A stretch of DNA of 64,000 nucleotides, taken from DATBHM01 sp963772375 (GTDB taxonomy: Bacteria; Actinomycetota; UBA4738; JACQTL01). Every line of letters begins with the position of its first letter. Positions within the stretch are counted from its first letter, which is position 1. The notes beneath the pieces are model-generated. The model did no database searches. It was not told the origin of the DNA and worked only from the letters and a program-made list of their open reading frames with translations. The stretch spans positions 1,860,001 to 1,924,000 of the forward strand of contig CAVYXG010000001.1 of assembly GCA_963772375.1 (NCBI GenBank), given 5' to 3'. The translations under genes and the position numbers were made by a program. Of the stretch, positions 15,733-23,096 are shown in pieces.

Positions 15733-16596
15733 TCAGAACTCCGACTGGATCTCGGGCTCACCGAGCGAGCACCACATGGCGGACGCGATCAAGGCGTTCG
15801 CCGGCATGCCGGCCGTCGCGGCCGTGAGGTGGTCGGCGACGATCGCCCGGCGTTCCTCGGTCAGGCCCTTGCGCTCGAGCACGTCCCACTGCAGGGCCAT
15901 CGGATGCGGGAGGTTGCCGAGCACCTCGGATGCGGTCCTGCGGAGTCCCACGACCGCCTGGCGCCACCGGTCGTCGTCCGCGGCTCGAAGGTCACCGACG
16001 AGGAGCTCGAGGTAGTGGGGCCAACTCGCCGCTGCGACGAGCGCGTGCGGCGCCGACGTCAACCCGAGAGCCACCGTCGTGTCGTCCACGAGCGCTTCGG
16101 CTTCCTCCGACACGGCCCGCCTTCCACCGGAAAGGCCCTCCTGCCACGACGGGATGCCCCGCCTGGCGGGGGTTTCCTCCTTGCCGGTTCCCGGAATGTC
16201 CTGGCGCCGGGCGAGCACCGCCCACGCCTGCACGACCAGGTAGATCCGCGCCGCCGAATGGTGGAGCCCCTGGGCGGTCCGGACCAGCCGTTCCCGGTCG
16301 ATGCCGCCCAGTTCGGTCCGGCTCCAGCCGGAGACGTCGGCGGGCCGGATCACCGAGCGGGCCGATTCCAGGGCCTCAGCCTGCAGGCGCTCGGCACCCG
16401 AGGCAAAGCTCCGCGTGATGTTCGGCCGGGTCGTCGCCCATGCCGCCGTCAGGAAGTGCGGCTCGGACGCGAGCGTCCTGAGGGCCGGGTCGATCCACCC
16501 GACCCGCAGGGTCGAGCGGACGTCGTCCAGCACGGCCGCGAGGATCTGGTCCTGCGATCGATCGGGTCTGGCGGATGGGGGGGAAGAGATGCTCAC
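15733..16596 (-). CDS. DehI-like (halocarboxylic acid dehalogenase family) protein
   Basis: 287 residues, all helical. Two similar halves are visible, as in DehI-type D,L-2-haloacid dehalogenases: 'AVLDDVRSTLRVGWIDPALRTLASEPHFLTAAW..RPN' in the first half and 'EEAEALVDDTTVALGLTSAPHALVAAASWPHYLELLVGDL' in the second. Family assignment is by this repeated pattern. The catalytic Asp of characterised DehI could not be placed with certainty, so dehalogenase activity is not claimed. GTG start, 7 nt after the cNMP-binding gene. Confidence 0.55.
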   Translation of the reverse strand: MSISSPPSARPDRSQDQILAAVLDDVRSTLRVGWIDPALRTLASEPHFLTAAWATTRPNITRSFASGAERLQAEALESARSVIRPADVSGWSRTELGGIDRERLVRTAQGLHHSAARIYLVVQAWAVLARRQDIPGTGKEETPARRGIPSWQEGLSGGRRAVSEEAEALVDDTTVALGLTSAPHALVAAASWPHYLELLVGDLRAADDDRWRQAVVGLRRTASEVLGNLPHPMALQWDVLERKGLTEERRAIVADHLTAATAGMPANALIASAMWCSLGEPEIQSEF

Positions 16597-16603
16597 GTCG
16601 AAG

Positions 16604-17023
16604 TCAACCGGTCGGTGAACGTTCGTTGTTCCGCAGACGCTTGGCCAGTTCCTCCAGCATCGTGAGCACGATGCTCGGATCCTCCCCCAGCATCTTGCGG
16701 AACCGCGGTCTGGAGATGGTCAGGGTCGTGACCGGCGTCGTCGCCACCACGCTCGCCGTCCGGGGACCGCCGTCGATGAGCGCGATCTCGCCGAAGAAGT
16801 CGCCGGGGATGAGCCGGTCGAGCCGCCGCCCGCCCCGGACGACCTTGGCCTCGCCGGTGATCAGCACGTAGAAAGTGTCGCCCGGCTTGCCCTCCTCCGC
16901 GAGCGCGGTCCCCTCGTCGAACTCCTGTTCCTCGCTGAGGGCGGCGACGTGCCGAAGCTGACGCTTCGTCAGCGTCGCGAACAGCGGCACGTCGACGAGC
17001 GCCTCCGGTCCTCCTCTGGCCAT
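16604..17023 (-). CDS. Cyclic nucleotide-binding domain protein
   Basis: 139 residues consisting of one Crp-type cNMP-binding beta-barrel: LFATLTKRQLRHVAALSEEQEF, EGTALAEEGKPGDTFYVLITGEAKVV, then the phosphate-binding cassette PGDFFGEIALIDGGPRTASVVA with the canonical GE and R-T/A-S pattern that binds cAMP or cGMP. There is no HTH, so it may act as a sensor subunit for partners. SD AAGGAG before ATG. Its first codons overlap the 3' end of the Crp regulator frame. The window also encodes two class III cyclases elsewhere. Confidence 0.9.
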   Translation of the reverse strand: MARGGPEALVDVPLFATLTKRQLRHVAALSEEQEFDEGTALAEEGKPGDTFYVLITGEAKVVRGGRRLDRLIPGDFFGEIALIDGGPRTASVVATTPVTTLTISRPRFRKMLGEDPSIVLTMLEELAKRLRNNERSPTG

Positions 17024-17895
17024 GCCTGGCTCCTTCCCTCCGCAGCCCTGTTCGAATCACCGTGGCCCGACGAGTGGCCGGGTGCGCCGTCCCCGTCTCC
17101 CGCCCTGGCAGCCGCCCCTCGGCCCGGCCGATCGGGTGGATTCTGACAGGTCAGCGTCCTTCCCAACAGTCCGCTATTCCCCGAACGGGCGCCCTGCAGG
17201 GGCGAGCGATGGAGGACGACGGGACGCCCGTCGCGGAGCCCCACGACCCCGGCATCGACGAGCCGGCCAAGCGAACGGTTGACCGTCTCACGGGTGGAAC
17301 CGATCAGCTCGCCGAGCTCCCCCTGGGTGAGTGGGATCGGACGGGGGCCGAGGCCGTCGGACAGCCGGAGGAGCGTGCGGAGGAGACGTTCGTCCGTACG
17401 GAGCGACCGGTCCGCGAGGAGCTCCTCCGCCTGGGCGACCCGTTCGGCGAGACAGCGGACAAGCTCGCCGCGGGCCGCGCCGTTGGACTCGACGGCGCGG
17501 CGGACCTTCTCCGCCGGAAGGCGGACGGCGACGACGTCACCCGAGGCCAGCCACGCGGCCAGGCCGAGGGGCGGTTCAGCCCCGGGCGAGACGAGCCGCT
17601 CGATCCCCACGAGCTCGCCCACGCGAGCCACCGCGATCGCCGATCGCGAACCGTCGGGACGGCTCCGCGTGGCAGTGCACCACCCGAACGCCAGGATCGC
17701 GACGATCCCGTCCGACGGCGAACCGTGGCAGGTCTCGGAGAGCACCACCTGGCCGTGCTCGAAGGTCCGAACCGTCGACCAGCCGGCGAGATCGGCGAGG
17801 ACGGCCGGGTCGAGCCGGCGGAGGACCGGGGCGCGCGTGAGCCGGCCCGCAGGCGCCACCTGGCCGGCATCTCGAGGTTCGGTTGGCCTGGGCAT
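16969..17895 (-). CDS. Crp/Fnr family transcriptional regulator with extended C-terminus
   Basis: 308-residue frame. Residues ~20-140 form a divergent Crp-type sensor barrel (FEHGQVVLSETCHGSPSDGIVAILAFGW). A dimer helix follows (LVRCLAERVAQAEELLADRS), then the Crp HTH: RTDERLLRTLLRLSDGLG, LTQGELGELIGSTRETVNRSLGRLVDAGVV. A normal family member would end soon after 'GRPVVLHRSPL'; here the frame continues about 80 low-complexity Arg/Gly/Ala residues and overlaps the next gene by 55 nt. That tail may be an artefact of lost stop or simply untranslated-like sequence. SD GGGAGG before the ATG. Confidence 0.82.
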   Translation of the reverse strand: MPRPTEPRDAGQVAPAGRLTRAPVLRRLDPAVLADLAGWSTVRTFEHGQVVLSETCHGSPSDGIVAILAFGWCTATRSRPDGSRSAIAVARVGELVGIERLVSPGAEPPLGLAAWLASGDVVAVRLPAEKVRRAVESNGAARGELVRCLAERVAQAEELLADRSLRTDERLLRTLLRLSDGLGPRPIPLTQGELGELIGSTRETVNRSLGRLVDAGVVGLRDGRPVVLHRSPLQGARSGNSGLLGRTLTCQNPPDRPGRGAAARAGDGDGAPGHSSGHGDSNRAAEGRSQAWPEEDRRRSSTCRCSRR

Positions 17896-17983
17896 CCCCC
17901 TCCCGCAGGGCGGTGTCGTTCGGCTCGGGAGGAGGAGCCAGAACCGTACCGCGAACCACCGACACGGACGCCGGGGGCGTCCC

Positions 17984-18850
17984 TCAGGCCCGCTCCTGCA
18001 GGGCGTCGAGGCTGCAACGCCGGCACAGCCTCGACCGCGGCATGGCCGGCCGGCCGCATCGCACGCAGCTCCGCTCGACCGCGAGCTCGAACCGCGCCGC
18101 GTCGCCGGACCCCGCGCGCGTGACGCGTTCCTCGCGCTCGAGCTTCGACATCAGCGCCTCGAGCTGCAGGGCGGCCGCCGGATGGAGCTCGGCCGGCGTG
18201 TCCACGTAGATCTCCGCCACGAGCTCGGCGATCGTGCGCGGGCCGGGCCCGAGGGCCTCCAGGACCTGCCCTTCCCGCATGGCCCGGTGGGCCTCGTACT
18301 CCCGGATCTTGCCGACGGCATCGAACACGGTCGGGCCGTGCCCGGGGTAGATCACGCGGGGCCGGGCCTCGCGCATCCGGCGGAGCGACTGCAGGTACTG
18401 TGCCAGATCGCCCTCGGCCGGGTCGACGACCGCGGTCCCCCGCCCGAGGACGGCATCCCCGGTAAACATCGCGCCCGTTCCCTCGGCCAGGAACGTCACG
18501 TGGTCGGCCGTGTGCCCCGGAGTGTGCAGCACGCGGAGGTTGGCCTCGCCGACGGCGATCATCTGCATGTCGCTGAGGCGTTCGGCCCCGCCCTCGGCGT
18601 GGAACGCCCGAACCCCCGCGCCGGTGATCTCCGACAGCCGCGGCGCTCCCGGCGCGTGATCGGGGTGGCCGTGGCTGACGAGGATGGCGCCGACCGAACC
18701 GGCTTCGCGCGCCACCACCTGGAGGTGGCCCTCGTCCTCGGGGCCGGGGTCGATCACGATCGCCGGGTCCCGGCCCACGATCCAGGTGTTCGTCCCCTCG
18801 AGTGTGAACGGCCCGGGGTTCGGCGCCAGGACGCGAACGATGCGCAGCAC
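17984..18850 (-). CDS. MBL-fold metallo-hydrolase (LACTB2/glyoxalase II-like)
   Basis: 288 residues. Metallo-beta-lactamase fold: NPGPFTLEGTNTWIVG, AIVIDPGPEDEGH, the metal motif SHGHPDHAPG (HxHxDH), HTPGHTADHV, FTGDAVLG (Asp) and YPGHGPTVFD (His). A winged-helix LACTB2-type segment follows (MREGQVLEALGPGPRTIAELV). The C-terminus ends in a small Cys cluster CVRCGRPAMPRSRLCRRC that looks like a zinc ribbon, unusual for this family. The GTG at 18850 is 5 nt after the NUDIX stop; the frame extends upstream without similarity. LACTB2-like proteins are endoribonucleases or thioesterases; the activity here is unknown. Confidence 0.88.
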   Translation of the reverse strand: MLRIVRVLAPNPGPFTLEGTNTWIVGRDPAIVIDPGPEDEGHLQVVAREAGSVGAILVSHGHPDHAPGAPRLSEITGAGVRAFHAEGGAERLSDMQMIAVGEANLRVLHTPGHTADHVTFLAEGTGAMFTGDAVLGRGTAVVDPAEGDLAQYLQSLRRMREARPRVIYPGHGPTVFDAVGKIREYEAHRAMREGQVLEALGPGPRTIAELVAEIYVDTPAELHPAAALQLEALMSKLEREERVTRAGSGDAARFELAVERSCVRCGRPAMPRSRLCRRCSLDALQERA

Positions 18851-18855
18851 CGCCG

Positions 18856-19500
18856 CTACCTCCGCCACTCCGGCGAGGTGGCCGAGGCGAGCAGCGACGG
18901 CGGAGGCGGTTCCTGCTCGACCCGCAGGCGGACGACCTCGTCGACCGACGAACACCCGGCGAGGGCCTCGAGCGTCCGGTAGGTCGGCCACATGAGGGCG
19001 GTCCACAGCCCGTGCCGGGCCAGCGCGTCCCCGGGCCGCTCCCACCAGGCGAGGTCCACCTCCTCCATGTCCGGCGTGGCCGTCGTCCCGGCCGGCGCCA
19101 CCACCGCGTAGAACCGCGCGTCGAACCGCACCGGGAGGATCTCCGGCGCCAGCCACCTGGCCATTTCGTGGAGGTCGTCCACCGCCGGCGGCGACGCGGC
19201 GACCATCCGGTCGATCGACAGGCCGGCGGGTCGGGGACGGAGGCCGTCGCCCGTGAGCACCAACCCCGCCTCCTCGGCCAGCTCTCGCACCGCGCAGGCC
19301 CGGACACGTTGTGCGGCGTCGCCGAACCACGCCTCGGCGCGGCGTTCGTCGTCCGGGTCCACCACACCGCCGGGGAACACGACGTACCCGGGCGCGAACC
19401 GGCTCGCGGCCGATCGACGGAGCAGCAGGACCTCGACGCCGGCGGTCCCGGGGCGGGCCACGATCACCGTCGCGGCGGGCCGCGGTTCCACGGTTTCCAT
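18856..19500 (-). CDS. NUDIX hydrolase, NUDT19-like
   Basis: 214 residues. The Nudix box is split by an insertion: GYVVFPGGVVDPDDERRAEAW, then CAVRELAEEAGLVL, the pattern seen in RP2p/NUDT19 CoA-diphosphatase-like proteins. A C-terminal helical region follows (LTALMWPTYRTLEALAGC). Start at 19500 is the family N-terminus (RPAATVIVARPG). Gene pair with the MBL hydrolase; a fold pairing of NUDT19-like and LACTB2-like genes suggests linked acyl-CoA or RNA processing, but that is inference. Confidence 0.88.
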   Translation of the reverse strand: METVEPRPAATVIVARPGTAGVEVLLLRRSAASRFAPGYVVFPGGVVDPDDERRAEAWFGDAAQRVRACAVRELAEEAGLVLTGDGLRPRPAGLSIDRMVAASPPAVDDLHEMARWLAPEILPVRFDARFYAVVAPAGTTATPDMEEVDLAWWERPGDALARHGLWTALMWPTYRTLEALAGCSSVDEVVRLRVEQEPPPPSLLASATSPEWRR

Positions 19501-19566
19501 CGGCGAATTCTGCCGTATTACGCTGCGGCGACGCCGTGGCACCCATGCGCCGTCGTCAGGAAGTCG

Positions 19567-20751
19567 ATGCACCAGGACGCCATCCCCGACCCCCCCGAGC
19601 CCGAGCGGAGCATCCGGCACGCCATCGCCGAGCGCGGACCGGTCTCGTTCGCCGAGTTCATGGAGCTCGCGCTGTATGGCTCGGGCGGGTTCTACGAGGA
19701 CCCGCCCGTCGGCGAACGCGGCCATTTCGTCACGAGCCCGCACGTGCACGTGGTGTTCGGCATCCTCGTCGGGCGGGCCGTTCGCGAGTGTCTGGAGACG
19801 ATGGACGAGGCGGGGACGCCGTCGGTCGTCGAGGTCGGCGCGGGCGACGGAACGCTGATCGGGCTGCTGCGCGCCGCCGTGGGGGAGGAGGGGCGCCGAT
19901 TCGTCGCCGTCGACCGGAGCGGCGGCGCCCGCCGGGCGATCGCAAGCCGCCATCCCGACGTCCGGGTCGCCGCCTCGCTGGAGGAGCTCGACCAGCGCGT
20001 CGAGGGGGTGGTCATCGCCAACGAGCTGCTCGACAACCTGCCGTTCCGGTGGATCCGCCGCGACGAGGCCGGCGACCTGCAGGAGGCCCTGGTGGACGCC
20101 GACGGCGGCCGGCTGGTGCCGGTGTGGCGGCCGTTCCCGCCGGAGGACCGCGAGGGGCTCGAGGCGGTTCCTTCGGAACTCGCGCCCGGCGCCGACGCCG
20201 TGCTGCCGGAGGGGGCCGTGCACTTCGTGGAACGCCTGGGGCGGATGCTCCGCAGGGGATACGCGGTCCTGATCGACTACGCGGCCGGCGCGGGGGCGGG
20301 CATCCACGGGTACCGGGGCCAACGCGTGGTGGAGGACGTGCTCCACCGCCCCGGAAGCGCGGACGTCACCGCCGGAGTCGACTTCGGCGTCCTCGAGCGG
20401 CGGGCCGAGGCGCTCGGGCTCCATTCGTTCGGGACCATCAGCCAGCGCGACGCCCTGATGGCGCTCGGGTTCGAGCGATGGGCCGAGCACGAACGCAGGC
20501 GCCAGCGCGAGGCGCAGGACCGAAGGTCCGGCCGCGAGGCGGTGGAGGCCTGGAGCGGCCGGAACGCCGCCGCGGCGCTGGTCGACCCGGCCGGGCTGGG
20601 CCGGCTCCGGTGGTGGGTCGTCGCCACCTCGGGCCTGGGCCCTCCGCCGTGGTTCGTGACGGCCCAGATCCGCGACCGGACGACATGGGGCGGTCAGATC
20701 GATCCCGGGGATCCGGCTGACCCCGGGGCGGACGGACGACTCGATGCGTGA
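19567..20751 (+). CDS. SAM-dependent methyltransferase, MidA/NDUFAF7 family
   Basis: 394 residues (Methyltransf_28). Motifs: ISFxEFME-type N-terminus (PVSFAEFMELALYGSGGFYE), GHFVTSPHVHVVFG, the SAM-binding loop VVEVGAGDGTLIGLLRA, VVIANELLDNLPFRWI, and VLIDYAAGAGAGIHGYRGQRVVEDVLHRPG near the end of the fold. Mitochondrial homologues methylate an arginine of a complex I subunit; bacterial targets are unproven. The ATG at 19567 matches the family start. The stop overlaps the next gene's ATG by 8 nt. Confidence 0.92.
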   Translation: MHQDAIPDPPEPERSIRHAIAERGPVSFAEFMELALYGSGGFYEDPPVGERGHFVTSPHVHVVFGILVGRAVRECLETMDEAGTPSVVEVGAGDGTLIGLLRAAVGEEGRRFVAVDRSGGARRAIASRHPDVRVAASLEELDQRVEGVVIANELLDNLPFRWIRRDEAGDLQEALVDADGGRLVPVWRPFPPEDREGLEAVPSELAPGADAVLPEGAVHFVERLGRMLRRGYAVLIDYAAGAGAGIHGYRGQRVVEDVLHRPGSADVTAGVDFGVLERRAEALGLHSFGTISQRDALMALGFERWAEHERRRQREAQDRRSGREAVEAWSGRNAAAALVDPAGLGRLRWWVVATSGLGPPPWFVTAQIRDRTTWGGQIDPGDPADPGADGRLDA

Positions 20752-22132
20752 GCACCTGGTGTTCGGAACGGATTGGATCGACGCCGAGCTGCCCGACGAC
20801 GTCGTCACCGTCCCGCCGGGCGTCTCGCTCCCCCTGCCCGCCACACCGGACCTCGCGGCGGAGGTGCGCACCGCGCTCCGCGAACCCCTCGACGGCGAAC
20901 CGCTGGCGGAACGCGCTCGCGGCGCCGAACGGGTCACCGTGGCGTTCGACGACCCGACCGTCCCCTGCTACGCACCGCTGTGGCCGACCGCGCTGCCACT
21001 GGTGCTCGGCGAGCTGGAACGGGGCGGCATCGCGTGGGACCGCGTCCGGCTGGTCTGCGCCAACGCGCTGCACCGGCAGTTCACGAACGACGAGCTGGCC
21101 CGCCTGATCGGCGACGACCTCGTGCGGGAGTTCGCCGGCCGGAACGCCCTCGGCTGCCACGACGCCGAGGATGCCGGCGCCATGGACCACCTCGGCGAGA
21201 CCGAACAGGGCGAGCCGGTCGACGTCAGCCGGGCCGTGACGGAGTCCGACCTCACCGTCTACGTCAACGCGTCGACCACGCGGGGGTTCAGCGGCGGATG
21301 GAAGTCGGTGTGCGTCGGGCTGTCCTCCTACCGGTCGATCCGGACGCACCACTCCCCCGACACCATGAGCATGTCGCTCGAGCGGAACCGCATGCACGAG
21401 GCGCTCGACCGGATGGGCGCCGTCGTGGACCGGGAGCTGGGACCCGACCGAGTCTTCAAGGTCGAGACCCTGCTGTCGAACCCGCTCGAGATCCACCGGG
21501 TGCTGGGCGGCTCGGTCCGGGCCACCCGCGAGGAGGTCCTGCGCGTCACGAAGACGAACCAGCCCGCCAGGCGGAATCTCGTCGCGGAACGAACCGACGT
21601 GGTGCTGTACGGCATCCCCGACTGGAGCCCGTACGCGGCGTTCTCGTTCACCAATCCCCTGCTGACGCTGGTCTCGACGGGGCTGGGGTACCTCGGCGGC
21701 ATGATCGAGGCGGTGGGGAAGCCGGGGTGCACGGTGATCCTCGCCACGCCCTGTCCGAACCGGTGGGACGACGAGCACCACCCGAGCTACCGGGAGGTGT
21801 GGGAGCGGGTCCTGCCCGAGACCCGGGACCCGTGGGAGGCCAGGGAGCGCTTCGAGCCGGAGCTCGCCGGGCGGGAGGACCTGATCGATCGGTACCGGAC
21901 GGGGTTCGGGTTCCATCCGACCCACCCGATCATGGCGATGTACCCGCTGAAGCGGCTCCGCCACGCCGGCCGGGTCATCGTGGCGGGCGCAGAGGATCCC
22001 GCGGTCGCCCGCCACGTGGGGTTCGAAGCGGCCACGACGGTCGAGGACGCGCTGGCCATGGCCGCCGAGACGCACGGCGCGGGACAGCGGGTAGGGTGGG
22101 TGCGCTATCCGCCCGCCATGAGCCGGACCTGA
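20744..22132 (+). CDS. LarA-like (DUF2088) lactate racemase family protein
   Basis: 462 residues, close to LarA length. LarA_N-like marks: RVTVAFDDPTVP, CANALHRQFTNDELARLIG (His of the LarA active site region), NASTTRGFSGGWKSVCVGL (Lys in the GGxKS block that anchors the nickel-pincer cofactor) and IRTHHSPDTM (His pair). C-terminal domain includes KPGCTVILATPCPNRWDD. Known members racemise or epimerise 2-hydroxy acids using NPN cofactor; the cofactor genes larB/C/E are not in this window, so cofactor supply must come from elsewhere or the substrate chemistry differs. Translationally coupled to midA (ATGCGTGA). Confidence 0.85.
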   Translation: MREHLVFGTDWIDAELPDDVVTVPPGVSLPLPATPDLAAEVRTALREPLDGEPLAERARGAERVTVAFDDPTVPCYAPLWPTALPLVLGELERGGIAWDRVRLVCANALHRQFTNDELARLIGDDLVREFAGRNALGCHDAEDAGAMDHLGETEQGEPVDVSRAVTESDLTVYVNASTTRGFSGGWKSVCVGLSSYRSIRTHHSPDTMSMSLERNRMHEALDRMGAVVDRELGPDRVFKVETLLSNPLEIHRVLGGSVRATREEVLRVTKTNQPARRNLVAERTDVVLYGIPDWSPYAAFSFTNPLLTLVSTGLGYLGGMIEAVGKPGCTVILATPCPNRWDDEHHPSYREVWERVLPETRDPWEARERFEPELAGREDLIDRYRTGFGFHPTHPIMAMYPLKRLRHAGRVIVAGAEDPAVARHVGFEAATTVEDALAMAAETHGAGQRVGWVRYPPAMSRT

Positions 22133-22162
22133 TCGGAAGCCCGGGGTAGGGGATGCGAGGCG

Positions 22163-22681
22163 GTGCCGAAGATCGAGCTCGTCCAGGGGGACATCACCCG
22201 GCAGGAGGTCGACGCCGTCGTGAACGCGGCGAACTCCTCGCTCATGGGGGGCGGCGGCGTCGACGGCTCGATCCACCGCAGAGGGGGGCCCGAGATCCTC
22301 GCCGAGTGCAAGCGGATCCGCGCCGAACGCTATCCCGACGGGCTCCCCACCGGTCAGGCCGTGGCCACCACGGCCGGCCGCCTCCCGGCGACGTGGGTCA
22401 TCCACACGGTCGGGCCGGTCTTCTCGACGAGCGAGGATCGGTCGCGCCTCCTCGCCTCCTGCCACACCGAGTCGCTGCGTGTGGCGGACGAGCTGGGCGC
22501 GGAGACGGTGGCGTTCCCGGCCGTCTCGACCGGGGTGTACGGGTACCCGGTGGTGCTGGCCGCGCCGGTGGCGGTGGGGACCGTGCTGCGGGCGGACACC
22601 CGGGTGCGGGAGGTTCGGTTCGTCCTGTTCGACGGCGGCACGCTCGAGGGGTTCCGTCGCGCGCTCGCCGACCTCGACTGA
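22163..22681 (+). CDS. Macrodomain protein (O-acetyl-ADP-ribose deacetylase type)
   Basis: 172 residues, one macrodomain: VQGDITRQEVDAVVNAANSSLMGGGGVDGSIHRRGG (ADP-ribose binding Asn and Gly-rich loop), YPDGLPTGQAVATTAG, WVIHTVGPVFST and AFPAVSTGVYGYPVVLAA (second phosphate loop). Closest in pattern to MacroD/YmdB enzymes that remove ADP-ribose from proteins or hydrolyse O-acetyl-ADP-ribose. GTG start at 22163. Follows larA by 30 nt. Confidence 0.93.
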   Translation: MPKIELVQGDITRQEVDAVVNAANSSLMGGGGVDGSIHRRGGPEILAECKRIRAERYPDGLPTGQAVATTAGRLPATWVIHTVGPVFSTSEDRSRLLASCHTESLRVADELGAETVAFPAVSTGVYGYPVVLAAPVAVGTVLRADTRVREVRFVLFDGGTLEGFRRALADLD

Positions 22682-22713
22682 GGACCCGGCGGCGTCGAAT
22701 CCGACGTGGTTGC

Positions 22714-22719
22714 TAGGAT
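22714..22719 (+). promoter_or_regulatory. -10 element for the rhodanese gene
   Basis: TAGGAT ends 7 nt before the GTG at 22727, the spacing expected if transcription begins at the start codon itself. Confidence 0.5.
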
Positions 22720-22726
22720 TTCACTC

Positions 22727-23062
22727 GTGCAGACCGAGCTGACCACGCCGCGCGGGGTGTTCGACCACCTCGACGCCGTGACCGTGGTGGACGTCCGCGA
22801 GCCGAACGAGTGGCAGGCCGGGCGCATCGACGGGGCCGTCCACGTCCCGCTCAACGCGCTGATGTCCGGCGCCGGGGCCGACCTCGAGAAGGACAAGCCG
22901 CTCGTCATGGTGTGCCGCGTCGGCAACCGCAGCGAGCTGGCCACCCTGATGATGCAGGCCCGCGGCTACGAGGCCTACAACCTCGAGGGCGGCATGGACG
23001 CCTGGGCCCGCCAGGGCCTGCCGTTCCGGAACGCCGACGGCGGCCCCGGCGCCGTCGTCTGA
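22727..23062 (+). CDS. Rhodanese-like domain protein
   Basis: 111 residues: single rhodanese module with VVDVREPNEWQAGRIDGAVHVPL (CH2A), the catalytic loop MVCRVGNRSELA (Cys followed by R-x-G-x-R-S, active-site complete) and YEAYNLEGGMDAWARQGLP. Probably a sulfur carrier/transferase. The GTG at 22727 is preferred over the one at 22706 because a -10 hexamer (TAGGAT) lies between them; this gives a leaderless transcript. Confidence 0.93.
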   Translation: MQTELTTPRGVFDHLDAVTVVDVREPNEWQAGRIDGAVHVPLNALMSGAGADLEKDKPLVMVCRVGNRSELATLMMQARGYEAYNLEGGMDAWARQGLPFRNADGGPGAVV

Positions 23063-23096
23063 GGAACCGGCGCGGGGCGCAGGAGTCCGGTTCCGA

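Noticed and set aside
22153..22716. Alternative plus-strand frame over the macrodomain
   Set aside because: Arg/Gly-rich shadow; the macrodomain frame has clear motifs.
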